Source of the DNA: Vicinamibacteria bacterium
GTDB lineage: Bacteria; Acidobacteriota; Vicinamibacteria; Vicinamibacterales; UBA2999
Direction: 5' to 3'
Assembly: GCA_025924295.1 (NCBI GenBank)
Contig: JAICEG010000048.1
Location: forward strand, 1 to 17,117
DNA: 17,117 nucleotides
Part shown: in pieces, positions 7,262 through 14,392 of the stretch
How positions within the stretch are numbered: the stretch's first letter is position 1
How the letters are laid out: each line of letters begins with the position of its first letter
The notes under the pieces: generated by a model
Databases searched by the model: none
Told to the model about the DNA's origin: nothing
Seen by the model: only the letters and a program-made list of their open reading frames with translations
Position numbers and translations under genes: made by a program

Positions 7262-8122
7262 ATGGAAAACGATGAGCTCACACGACGGGATTTCGTCACG
7301 ACAGTAGCGGCAGGCATCGTGGCTGCCACGGGAGCCGATCTTGCCGCGCAGCAGCAGGTCACCGAAACCAACGTCAGCATCAAAACGCCTGACGGGACCT
7401 GTGATGCCGCATTCATACACCCGGCGAGCGGCTCGTATCCAGCAGTGATTATCTGGCCCGACGCGTTCGGCCTGCGGCCGTCGATGCGCGAGATGGCCAA
7501 GCGCCTCGCAGGCAGCGGCTACTCGGTGCTCGTGCCGAACCCGTTCTATCGCGTCTCCAAGGCACCGATCTGGGAGGATGCCTCGAAGGTCAATTTCCAG
7601 GAAGTGCGGCCCAAGCTCACGCCGCTGATGGGCTCGATCCAGGCCGACGGCGCGGTCGAGAAAGACGCGCCAGCTCTCATCGCATGGCTCGACACGCAGA
7701 AGGCCGTCGATCGCAGCAAGAAGATTGGCACGCAGGGCTATTGCATGGGCGGCGGGCTCGTCGTCCGTACCGCGGCCGCGGCGCCGGACCGCATCGGTGC
7801 GGGCGCGTCATTCCACGGCGGAGGACTCGTCACCGATCGTCCAAACAGCCCCCACCTGCTCGCACCCAAGATCAAGGGACGGATGTACTTCGGCATCGCG
7901 ACCAACGACGACGTGCAACAGCCCGACGCCAAGACGAAGCTGAAGGAAGCGTTCGACGCGGCCAAGGTGCCCGCGGAGGTCGAGGTCTACTCGATGGCGC
8001 AGCACGGCTGGTGCGTGCCCGACATGCCGGCGCAGGCGAATGGTCAGCCGATCTACAAGAAGGACGATGCCGACCGCGCGTGGACCAAGCTGCTTGCGCT
8101 CTACAAGGCTGGTTTGGTGTAG
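7262..8122 (+). CDS. Tat-exported dienelactone hydrolase family protein
   Basis: This is an alpha/beta-hydrolase of the dienelactone hydrolase family, 286 residues. The N-terminus carries a twin-arginine motif (TRRDFV, residues 7-12) and a hydrophobic stretch, so export by Tat is likely. Family signatures are IIWPDAFG in the oxyanion region, the Cys nucleophile elbow GYCMGG with C161, an acidic residue at D216 or D217 (ATNDD), and H248 in MAQHGW. The Cys-Asp-His triad is the one used by true dienelactone hydrolases in chlorocatechol breakdown, but many exported homologues act on unknown esters or lactones. The length is slightly above the cytoplasmic enzymes because of the leader. ATG 7262 is supported by ggggagga 8 bases upstream. 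It diverges from the nuclease-like gene and ends in a strong hairpin at 8132-8166. Confidence 0.9.
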   Translation: MENDELTRRDFVTTVAAGIVAATGADLAAQQQVTETNVSIKTPDGTCDAAFIHPASGSYPAVIIWPDAFGLRPSMREMAKRLAGSGYSVLVPNPFYRVSKAPIWEDASKVNFQEVRPKLTPLMGSIQADGAVEKDAPALIAWLDTQKAVDRSKKIGTQGYCMGGGLVVRTAAAAPDRIGAGASFHGGGLVTDRPNSPHLLAPKIKGRMYFGIATNDDVQQPDAKTKLKEAFDAAKVPAEVEVYSMAQHGWCVPDMPAQANGQPIYKKDDADRAWTKLLALYKAGLV

Positions 8123-8131
8123 CCGCGTAAT

Positions 8132-8166
8132 GGCCGCCCCGGGATGCTTCATCCAGTGGGGCGGCC
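8132..8166. terminator. Bidirectional terminator-like hairpin between convergent genes
   Basis: A perfect 9-bp inverted repeat, ggccgcccc (8132-8140) and ggggcggcc (8158-8166), encloses a smaller stem ggat/atcc. It lies in the 58-bp gap between the stops at 8122 (+) and 8181 (-). There is no clear T tract on either side, so its efficiency as an intrinsic terminator is uncertain. Confidence 0.7.
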
Positions 8167-8180
8167 TTCGAGTTCGCAGT

Positions 8181-8993
8181 TTAGTTGCGGTGCGGAGCGC
8201 ACAGGCGCCCGTTGTTGTAGTCGTCGAGCGTGGTGTGCAGCGGCTGGCCTTCCGCCCATTCGGCGCTCGAAGCTGCGACGCCACTCCCCACGGGTCCATA
8301 GTTCTTCATCCACGCATCCGCCAGGTCAATCGTTCCGTCGACGCATGAGCTCTGGTTGCCCATCAACACATTGAGCTTCGCCGACACGAGAGAGCTGAAC
8401 ATCGTCGTCGTCTTGTCCTTGCCCACGCGCTTCAGCCAGTAGATCGCTGCGTCGCGATCGTAGCTGATACCGCCGATGACGATCGTGCCGGGCCACGCTT
8501 CGGGATGATTCTTCCAGTAGCCGGGTGTCCCCGTTCCGAGTGACAGCGCTTGCGGCGTGTAGAACCCGAAGTCGTAGTCGAACTTTCCAATGTTGCTGTC
8601 CGTCTGGAACGAAACGCTGCTGGTCGTGCCAGTGGCGGTGCCGTCACTATCGATCGTGTCATCTAATCCGACGTTGGCCTCCGAAGCCTGCGCAGTCGGT
8701 CCAATCACCGATGTCTCGATCGACAAGGTATACGAGCCGGCATCGACATCGTAAAAGTAGAAGAACCCGCTGTCGTCGGTCGTCACCTCGATGGTGTCGG
8801 TTCCATCGAACAGCGTGATCGTCTTATTGACGATTCCGCTCTCCCCAACATCCTGGATGCCGTTGTTGTTGGCATCGTTCCACACGAAGCCGCAGACCAT
8901 GCCTGTTTCGCCGCGGCAGTCCTGGGCCTCGGCCGGTGAAGCCGTAACAATACCTGCGATCGCAATTGCGCACGTGATGACGACCTTGAACAT
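8181..8993 (-). CDS. Secreted SdrD B-like domain protein with C-terminal GYWKNH domain
   Basis: The 270-residue protein starts with a signal peptide (1-23, ending SPAEA). Residues 34 to about 145 form an SdrD B/Cna-B-like beta-sandwich with a calcium-loop-like segment (NDANNNGIQDVGES, 39-52) and the typical GSYTLSI strand near 86-92. The second half begins with GTPGYWKNHPEAW (155-167), a motif known as a recurrent ending in secreted bacterial proteins of unknown function, and continues for about 100 residues with a Cys pair (CVDGT and RLCAP) that could form a disulphide. No LPXTG, transmembrane anchor or obvious sorting tail is present, so it is probably released or held by other means. The ATG at 8993 has a good gggggag upstream. 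Role: likely extracellular matrix or surface structure; this is inference. Confidence 0.75.
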   Translation of the reverse strand: MFKVVITCAIAIAGIVTASPAEAQDCRGETGMVCGFVWNDANNNGIQDVGESGIVNKTITLFDGTDTIEVTTDDSGFFYFYDVDAGSYTLSIETSVIGPTAQASEANVGLDDTIDSDGTATGTTSSVSFQTDSNIGKFDYDFGFYTPQALSLGTGTPGYWKNHPEAWPGTIVIGGISYDRDAAIYWLKRVGKDKTTTMFSSLVSAKLNVLMGNQSSCVDGTIDLADAWMKNYGPVGSGVAASSAEWAEGQPLHTTLDDYNNGRLCAPHRN

Positions 8994-9204
8994 GCTCTCC
9001 CCCTGAATTCGGTGCAGCCAGCACAGACGCGAATCGGAGCGTCACAAACTGCACGCCGCAGGTGAGCGCATGGTTGATGCCAGCGCGCGGAGGGAGATAT
9101 GTCTCGAGATGCATCAGCAAGGACGAACGCCTGCTGACGGCGATCACGCGTCTGTAACCGAGAACACCGGTTTCGGTGTTGGGGGGAATGCCTTCCGTTG
9201 AGTC
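8994..9204. other. Intergenic region, about 210 bp, no gene found
   Basis: The gap separates the SdrD B-like gene start from the stop of the LPMO-like gene. Open frames here are short, without family similarity or ribosome sites. It must hold the promoter of the gene at 8993, but I could not pick a convincing -35/-10 pair. It also contains the hairpin at 9163-9180. Confidence 0.5.
9163..9180 (-). terminator. Terminator-like hairpin after the LPMO-like gene
   Basis: AACACCG (9163-9169) and CGGTGTT (9174-9180) form a perfect 7-bp stem with a 4-base loop. On the minus strand it lies 25 bp past the stop codon at 9205. The sequence after it on that strand has only scattered T residues. Confidence 0.5.
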
Positions 9205-9837
9205 TTACCAGCGCTTGTCGATTGGCTTGCTCGGATCGGCGGTGATGTTGAGGATGGCGCAGTGGTGGTAGGAATGGCCGCCGTCCACCGCGATGCCCGG
9301 GTGATCGGCCATGAACTCAATCACCTGCAACACGCAATCCTTGCACTCGATGTTCGGAATGGGAATCTCCGCCTCGAAGTTCTGGGTCGGCCGCTCCGTG
9401 TGCGCGAAGATCCCGTCGAGGAGCACCGGCGCCACCGGCGGGTTCTGAATCACCGCTGACTGCGAGCGCGTCCCTTTTTCCGTCTGCGCCGTCGTCACGA
9501 CCGGATCCGGCGGCAGCTGCTGCATCGTCCTCGCCAGCGCGACGCGGTAGTGACCCGGGTGATAGATCGTCTCCTGCACCATCATCGGAAGGTTCGTCCC
9601 ACCCTTCACATTGGTGACGGCACCGCTCGGCACACCGGGGTTCGGCGGCGTCCCGCGAGCGGGGTTGCCCGACACGCCTCCGCAAGGCGCGATCTTTTGC
9701 GGATCACCCAGCCGGTTCTGCACCAGCGAGGCGGCCGGAGCGACGAGCACGAAATGCGCGCGAGCCGTGGCAGCGAAGCTGGCAATGATGGCAGCGACAG
9801 CGGTGGCGAGAAGTAGTCGGTGTGTCATGGCTGCCAT
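9205..9837 (-). CDS. Secreted polysaccharide-monooxygenase-like protein (SCE4755-type)
   Basis: The 210-residue protein has a signal peptide (1-27, ending ATARA) placed so that the mature protein would begin with histidine: H28 in HFVLVAPAAS. An N-terminal His bound to copper with its amino group, plus a second His, is the histidine brace of lytic polysaccharide monooxygenases. Second-ligand candidates are H93 and H96 (YHPGHYRVAL) or the late HSYHHC segment (188-193). Cys pairs (PCGG, and ECKDC at 164-168) suggest disulphides. The overall pattern matches what I know as SCE4755-family LPMO-like proteins of myxobacteria and acidobacteria, for which oxidative cleavage of a polysaccharide is not established. 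An ATG three codons further in (9828) is an equally possible start; neither has a strong ribosome site. Strand and spacing suggest a single-gene unit. Confidence 0.75.
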   Translation of the reverse strand: MAAMTHRLLLATAVAAIIASFAATARAHFVLVAPAASLVQNRLGDPQKIAPCGGVSGNPARGTPPNPGVPSGAVTNVKGGTNLPMMVQETIYHPGHYRVALARTMQQLPPDPVVTTAQTEKGTRSQSAVIQNPPVAPVLLDGIFAHTERPTQNFEAEIPIPNIECKDCVLQVIEFMADHPGIAVDGGHSYHHCAILNITADPSKPIDKRW

Positions 9838-9870
9838 CGAGTATATCCGGCTCGGCGGTTCGCCCGGAAT

Positions 9871-9996
9871 TCAGAGGAGCAGTCTGAATCGCCGGCTCCC
9901 ATGCATACGGTAGGCGGAGAAGTCTGATCGATCAGTCGTGAACACGGTGTGCAGCTGATCGCGTTCGGCGACGCGCACGAACGCAGCGTCAGCAAA
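9871..9996 (-). pseudogene. VapC-like PIN-domain toxin remnant, C-terminal 41 residues only
   Basis: Read from 9996 to the TGA at 9871-9873, the frame gives FADAAFVRVAERDQ, then HTVFTTDRSDFSAYR and a short basic end. This matches the C-terminal third of VapC ribonucleases, which typically have FADA-LV-AER followed by a T-DR-DF--YR segment with the late acidic metal ligands. The N-terminal 80-90 residues, with the first catalytic Asp and Glu, are missing. The sequence before it is antitoxin in a different frame, so the two genes appear fused by a deletion. It cannot make an active toxin. Confidence 0.75.
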
Positions 9997-10237
9997 TCAC
10001 GATACTTCCGCATCAAGACCCGCATCCGACCCGTCTGCTGAGACTGGTCCGACCGTCCGGAGTGGATTGCGCCGATGAGCGGCTTCAGCCGTTCGTACCC
10101 TGTCTTCTCGGCGTCAACCGTGGAGGCATATCGCACGACTGCTTCACGAACAACGAACGAACGACTCTTACCCACTGGCACGCGCCAGTCGATCGATCAT
10201 CGATTCGGTTTCCATCCAGACGGACGCTGAACGGCAT
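9997..10237 (-). pseudogene. Ribbon-helix-helix antitoxin pseudogene (VapB/CopG-like), two frameshifts
   Basis: The antitoxin can be followed through three frames. From ATG at 10237 comes MPFSVRLD. After one extra base near 10213 it reads ETESMIDRLARASG. After one extra base near 10170 it reads KSRSFVVREAVVRYA and on to GYERLKPLIGAIHSG and TGRMRVLMRKYR. Joined, this is the classic ribbon-helix-helix layout: a short beta strand, helix, SG-(K/R)SRS turn, helix, then a toxin-binding tail. Each frame alone stops early. With the toxin remnant directly downstream, this is a decayed VapBC-type locus rather than a sequencing slip. The remaining gap bases (9838-9870, 10238-10304) hold nothing more that I recognise, except the short palindrome at 10261. 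Confidence 0.75.
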
Positions 10238-10260
10238 AAGGTCGCCTGTATAGAACATCT

Positions 10261-10269
10261 TGTACTACA
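10261..10269. promoter_or_regulatory. Short near-palindrome TGTACTACA upstream of the antitoxin remnant
   Basis: The TGTA/TACA half-sites with a 1-base centre lie 23 bp before the antitoxin start. A TATACA hexamer sits between it and the ATG on the minus strand. It could be a leftover autoregulatory operator and promoter of the VapBC locus. The -35 spacing is poor, so this is weak. Confidence 0.2.
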
Positions 10270-10304
10270 CCAAGCCGATTGGCCACACGGGGTAGGAGGC
10301 CTCT

Positions 10305-12713
10305 CTACTCCGCGCGTAGTGCCTTCGACGGATCGATGCGCGCGGCGCGCAGCGACGGCAGCAGTGCCGCACACGTCGTCGCGGCGAGGACGATGGTCGC
10401 CGCAATGACGAAGGGACGCGCCCCGAACGTCGGAATCGCCTCGAAGGCCGCATTGAGGGCTCGTGTCAGCGCGAATATGACCACCAGGCCGGCACCGAGC
10501 CCGATGACGGCGATTCGCAGGGTCTCACTCATCATCCCCGACACGATTCCGCGCACGGTGGCGCCAAGCGCCATGCGGATACCGAACTCGGGCGTACGCA
10601 GCGCGACCAGATACGCGACAACGGCGTACGTGCCCGAAAACGCGAGCAGCAGGCCGATGACGCCGAGGAGTGAGGCCGTCGCCGAGAACGCCCAGAACAC
10701 CCAGGCGAAGACACCCATCATCTCGCGCATTCGGCGGATTTGGTACGGCGCATCGGGGTTGAAGGCGTCGACGGCGCGTACCATTGATTCACTCACCGCG
10801 TCTGCATTGGTGCGGCTGCGCACCAGCACCGTCATGTCACCCGGCGCTCCAAACCCGGTCGCGAAATAGACGCACGTGGTGTCAATCCCTTCGAGCATGG
10901 TTCCGCTGACCACGTCTTCAGTCACGCCGATGATGCGAACTGTGGTGTGAGCGGGCCGGCGATCTCCCTGGCCGCGCGCCGGCAGGATCTCGAGGCTCTG
11001 CCCGATCGGATCGAGACCGGGCCACAACGTTCGCGCGGTCGCCGCACTGACCATGGCCACCGCCGCGCCGTCATCAGCCTCTTGCGCCGTGAAAGCGCGC
11101 CCCTGGACGACCTGGATATCGAACAGCGGGAAGTAGTCTGGCGACACAACCATGAAACCGGCGCTCTGTTCGATGCGGCTCTGCGAGGCGATGACGCCGA
11201 TGCTCAGCAAGCTGCTGCCCAGTGGCACCCGCCAGGATGCGGCCACCCGTTCGATGGCGGGATCCGACGCGAGATGCTGTGCAAGCTCGACCCGGAATTG
11301 CGGCGCGATTCGAACCTCCGCGACGCGCTCGTAGCTCAGGCCCGGATCGGGATTTCCCAGCCGCCTCGCTTCGTCGATGAGGCCAATCGCGCCGACCAGG
11401 AACATCGCGCAGGCGCCGATTTGCATCGCCACGAGGCCCGATCGCAGCCGCGATCGCTGGTGATCAGCTGTGACTTCGCCGCGCGCAGCGCGGACCAGGT
11501 TCCCGCTCGTCACACGCAGGCCCGGCGCGAGGGCGACGGCCACTGCGGAGATCACGGCCGCCACGAACAGAAACACGAGTACGCGCAGATTCGGATCGAG
11601 CGGCCGGAGCGCCAATTCCACCGGCGCCACTCCCCTAGGGAACGTGGCCACGATCAACGCGGGAAACGCACGCGCGGTCACGAATGTGAGCCCGAGCCCG
11701 ACGGCCGCCGCGGGCACTGCCAGCACGAGGCTTTCGATCACGAGCTGCCGTACCACGCGCTGCCGGCTGGCGCCGAGCGACAATCGCACCGCGATCTCGC
11801 GTTGACGGCTGAAGCCGCGTGCCAGCATCAGGTTGGCCACGTTCGCGCACGCGACGAGCAGCACCATGCCGAATGCCGTCACGATCACCGCGAACATCGT
11901 CAACGTACCGCCGGTGAGTGGAAAGATGCGCGCGAGCGACCCCAGGCGAACGGTTGTGGGTTCAGAGTCCGATCCAGACGGATATCGCTGTCGAAGCCAC
12001 ACGTTGAACCACGCTGTCGCCTGCTCCCTCGTCGTGTCCGCGCGCAGGCGGCCGATGAAGATCAGCGGCGACGCCTCTGGATCGGCCCACGGATCGGTCA
12101 CCTCGAATGCTCTCGCCATCGTCAGCGGCACATAAAAGCCGACCGTCGACTGACTGGGCAGCATCATGCTCTGACGGATCACTCCCACGACCTCGAACCA
12201 CTGACGGCCCAGCTCGACCTGTTTTCCGACGATGGCTGGATCGGCACCGAAGCGCGCCCGCCAGACATACTCCGACAGAACGGCAACAGCGTTCCCGCCT
12301 GGCGCCGGCGCATCAGCAGGTGTCAGCAGGCGTCCGAGGATGGGTTGATTGCCGAGGACATTGAAGTAGTTGCCGGTCACCAGCATGCCCGGCAGCGGAG
12401 CGCCATCCTTCATCACGAGCGCGCTCTGCCCTGCCGTGAGCGCAAAGGGTGATTCGCGGGTGGCGGCCTCGAAGTCAGACAGCCGGAAGCCATGGTTTCG
12501 TGCCGTGGCCGTATCCCAGTCCAGGAAATACAGGGCCTCTGGATCGGGCAGATTGATCGTCCTCAGGACATAGGCGTTCAGGATGGTGAAAGCGGAGCAC
12601 AGCACGCCCAGGCCCAGGCCGATGGTCGCGGCCACGCTGGCCGAAAAGAGCGGGGCGCGCCGAATCCCGCGCAGGGCGTAGCGGACGTCCATCTTCAGGT
12701 TGTCGAGCGGCAT
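10305..12713 (-). CDS. ADOP-type ABC transporter permease (duplicated MacB/FtsX unit)
   Basis: The 802-residue inner-membrane protein is built from two MacB-like permease units. Unit 1 has a transmembrane helix at about 22-45, a periplasmic MacB core domain to about 245, and an FtsX block with EIAVRLSLGAS. Unit 2 starts with a helix near 425-450, has a second periplasmic domain, and ends with an FtsX block containing EFGIRMALGAT and a final DPSKALRAE tail. The repeated (E)-(I/F)-(A/G)-(I/V)-R-(L/M)-(S/A)-LGA motif shows the internal duplication. This layout is the acidobacterial duplicated orphan permease family, whose genes usually lack an adjacent ATPase; none is found here either. MacB relatives work as mechanotransmitters for export rather than as channels; the cargo is unknown. 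A start at M8 (12692) is also possible. It follows the alpha/beta-hydrolase gene by 40 bp on the same strand. Confidence 0.9.
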   Translation of the reverse strand: MPLDNLKMDVRYALRGIRRAPLFSASVAATIGLGLGVLCSAFTILNAYVLRTINLPDPEALYFLDWDTATARNHGFRLSDFEAATRESPFALTAGQSALVMKDGAPLPGMLVTGNYFNVLGNQPILGRLLTPADAPAPGGNAVAVLSEYVWRARFGADPAIVGKQVELGRQWFEVVGVIRQSMMLPSQSTVGFYVPLTMARAFEVTDPWADPEASPLIFIGRLRADTTREQATAWFNVWLRQRYPSGSDSEPTTVRLGSLARIFPLTGGTLTMFAVIVTAFGMVLLVACANVANLMLARGFSRQREIAVRLSLGASRQRVVRQLVIESLVLAVPAAAVGLGLTFVTARAFPALIVATFPRGVAPVELALRPLDPNLRVLVFLFVAAVISAVAVALAPGLRVTSGNLVRAARGEVTADHQRSRLRSGLVAMQIGACAMFLVGAIGLIDEARRLGNPDPGLSYERVAEVRIAPQFRVELAQHLASDPAIERVAASWRVPLGSSLLSIGVIASQSRIEQSAGFMVVSPDYFPLFDIQVVQGRAFTAQEADDGAAVAMVSAATARTLWPGLDPIGQSLEILPARGQGDRRPAHTTVRIIGVTEDVVSGTMLEGIDTTCVYFATGFGAPGDMTVLVRSRTNADAVSESMVRAVDAFNPDAPYQIRRMREMMGVFAWVFWAFSATASLLGVIGLLLAFSGTYAVVAYLVALRTPEFGIRMALGATVRGIVSGMMSETLRIAVIGLGAGLVVIFALTRALNAAFEAIPTFGARPFVIAATIVLAATTCAALLPSLRAARIDPSKALRAE

Positions 12714-12753
12714 GATCTGTTGCTACTACGGCTGGCCCTGGCACGAGGTTCCG

Positions 12754-13584
12754 TCAGCGGCGAAGAAACTTCACGATGCCTTCGATCATCTCTTCGCCGG
12801 CGAGCAAGTCGTAGTCATTGTGATCGGCGTCAGGCATGGACAGGATGGTCTTCGGCGTTGCTGCTGCGTCGTAGAGGCGGTGGCTGAACTCCGCGGGCAC
12901 GATGCTATCGCGCTCACCCACGATGACGAGCAGCGGCGATCGCACCTGACCGATCCGATCGAGCGTGGGGTATCGATCCCGAATCAGCAACCGCACCGGC
13001 AGCCACCAATAGTGATATTGACCGACGTCAGCCATCGACGTGAACGGTGAGCGAAGGATCAACGCGGCGGGATGGTGTTCCGCGGCTAGCTCGGTGGCCA
13101 CCGCGGTACCCAGCGACTCGCCGAAATAGATCAGACGCGAGCCGTCCACATCGCTGCGCCGAACCAGGTAGTCGCGCGCGGCACGCGCGTCGAGGGCCAG
13201 TCCACGCTCGGTCGGCGTTCCCGGATTTCCGCCGAAGCCCCGATAGTCGAACAGCAGGACCTGGAAGCCCTCATCACGGAGGCCGGTGGCGAGTGGAACG
13301 CGATACGACCGGTTGCCGGCGTTGCCGTTGAACACGAGAACCGTAGCCTTCGGAGCTTCATCGATGGCCGGAAAGAACCATCCGCCAAGACGCAAGCCAT
13401 CGGCGGTGTCGAAGGTTACCGCTTCGACGTGTTCGAGACCGAGCGCATCCAATGCAGGAGTGTCACCGAACGGGAAGTACATCAGCTGCCGCTGGCCCGC
13501 CCACAGCGCCAGCAGAATGAACGCCACCGCGACGATTGATAACAGCCAGAGCGGGATGCCTGCGCGCCTCTCCTGCGCGTTCAT
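12754..13584 (-). CDS. Membrane-anchored alpha/beta hydrolase (BEM46/ABHD13-like serine hydrolase)
   Basis: From ATG 13584 the protein is 276 residues: one N-terminal transmembrane anchor (about 11-30), a short QRQLMYFPFG linker typical of BEM46/ABHD13 relatives, then an alpha/beta-hydrolase domain. Visible are the oxyanion segment FNGNAGNRSYR (85-95), DYRGFGGNPG (113-122), the nucleophile elbow GESLGT with S157, D226 in GERDSIVP and H255 in DADHNDYD: a full Ser-Asp-His triad. The frame is open for another 65 codons upstream, but that part lacks family similarity, overlaps the divergent outer-membrane gene, and ignores the anchor-first layout. I therefore reject the long start. Substrate unknown; esters or lipids are likely for membrane-bound relatives. 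It probably shares a transcript with the ADOP permease 40 bp downstream. Confidence 0.87.
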   Translation of the reverse strand: MNAQERRAGIPLWLLSIVAVAFILLALWAGQRQLMYFPFGDTPALDALGLEHVEAVTFDTADGLRLGGWFFPAIDEAPKATVLVFNGNAGNRSYRVPLATGLRDEGFQVLLFDYRGFGGNPGTPTERGLALDARAARDYLVRRSDVDGSRLIYFGESLGTAVATELAAEHHPAALILRSPFTSMADVGQYHYWWLPVRLLIRDRYPTLDRIGQVRSPLLVIVGERDSIVPAEFSHRLYDAAATPKTILSMPDADHNDYDLLAGEEMIEGIVKFLRR

Positions 13585-13622
13585 GTCGGGATGATAGCCG
13601 GGCTCGTGAGCCGTTTCGCCAT

Positions 13623-13648
13623 CTCCCTGCACCTTGTCTGGCAGGGAG
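13623..13648 (+). promoter_or_regulatory. Hairpin covering the ribosome binding site of the beta-barrel gene
   Basis: CTCCCTGC (13623-13630) and GCAGGGAG (13641-13648) form a perfect 8-bp stem with a 10-base loop. The right arm overlaps the Shine-Dalgarno ggaggaatcg just before ATG 13655. When folded, the stem would block ribosome access, so a thermosensor-like or trans-acting control is conceivable. A second small inverted repeat (GGCTC/GAGCC, 13601-13612) lies in the same divergent gap. Confidence 0.4.
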
Positions 13649-13654
13649 GAATCG

Positions 13655-14332
13655 ATGGGTCGAGCTTGCACCGCCTTGACCATGGCGGCCTGGTTGACGG
13701 CGTCGACCGCCACAGCGCAAAACGCTCCACCAACACCCACACTGAGCGTGACGCCAACAGATGCCTCGCGGTGGGACACCTACGGACACCTGACCTGGCT
13801 GGGAAGGCACCAGCAACAATCGTTCGATCGCTGGTACGAAGTTGCAGCCGGTGGCGCCACTGTCGGGTACCACTGGACGCCCCATCTCAAGGCTGAACTC
13901 GACGTCTCAACCTCTACGCAGGGTCAGACCTACTCGGTCGAGCCCGTGCCTCCCTTTCCGGGCTTTCCGACATTCGTCACGAGCGAGCACGAATTTCGAC
14001 TGACGACCGTCGCCGCGGCGCTCAACGCCCAGTTCTTCGAGAACACGTGGTTTCACCCATTTGTCGGCGCAGGCATCGAGGTCACGCGAGAGCGTGAGCA
14101 CATCAGGAGGACAACATCGATTGCCATCCCTCGAGATCCGCGGGCGCCGCCGACGATCTCACCGCCACAGACGGACACAAAAACGCGGTTCGTCGGTCAC
14201 CCGTTCGTTGGCGCAGGGTTCAAAGTCTACGTGTCGGAGCGCGCGTTCATCCGCACCGACCTGCGCACCTCATGGTCTTCCGACGGGCTGGCGACGATGG
14301 CATGGCGCAACGGAATCGGATTCGACTTCTAG
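13655..14332 (+). CDS. Small outer-membrane beta-barrel protein
   Basis: The 225-residue protein begins with a signal peptide (1-22, ending TATAQ). The rest alternates hydrophobic and polar residues with many aromatic strand ends and repeated barrel phrases such as FHPFVGAGIEV and GHPFVGAGFKVYV. The last strand ends RNGIGFDF, a C-terminal Phe as in BAM-recognised barrel proteins. About eight strands fit the length, like OmpW/OmpA-type small barrels, but I cannot assign a named family. A TTG codon at 13634 opens the frame earlier. I chose ATG 13655 because a strong ggagga sits 4 bases upstream and the signal peptide then has a normal short basic start. It diverges from the alpha/beta-hydrolase gene across 70 bp. 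Confidence 0.78.
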   Translation: MGRACTALTMAAWLTASTATAQNAPPTPTLSVTPTDASRWDTYGHLTWLGRHQQQSFDRWYEVAAGGATVGYHWTPHLKAELDVSTSTQGQTYSVEPVPPFPGFPTFVTSEHEFRLTTVAAALNAQFFENTWFHPFVGAGIEVTREREHIRRTTSIAIPRDPRAPPTISPPQTDTKTRFVGHPFVGAGFKVYVSERAFIRTDLRTSWSSDGLATMAWRNGIGFDF

Positions 14333-14392
14333 GGCGCGCTGTGACTCGGACGCGCGCGAAGCACTGAGGCCACGAGAAAGGACAGCGGCGAG

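Noticed and set aside
6243..7307. 354-codon open frame on the plus strand over the nuclease-like gene
   Set aside because: It is rich in Arg/His/Gln with no motif, while the opposite strand carries a signal peptide and the full set of DNase I-like catalytic motifs.
9825..10181. 118-codon open frame as an intact gene
   Set aside because: Its start is inside the antitoxin homology and its second half is out of frame with the toxin remnant. It is one frame of a decayed VapBC locus, not a real protein.
10947..12452. 501-codon open frame on the plus strand over the ADOP permease
   Set aside because: It is an antisense shadow of a permease with two recognisable FtsX blocks. The composition is His/Arg/Gln-rich without domains.
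13585..13779. 65-codon N-terminal extension of the alpha/beta hydrolase
   Set aside because: It would overlap the divergent beta-barrel gene and its signal peptide, and it places the membrane anchor internally. The ATG at 13584 gives the usual anchor-first layout.
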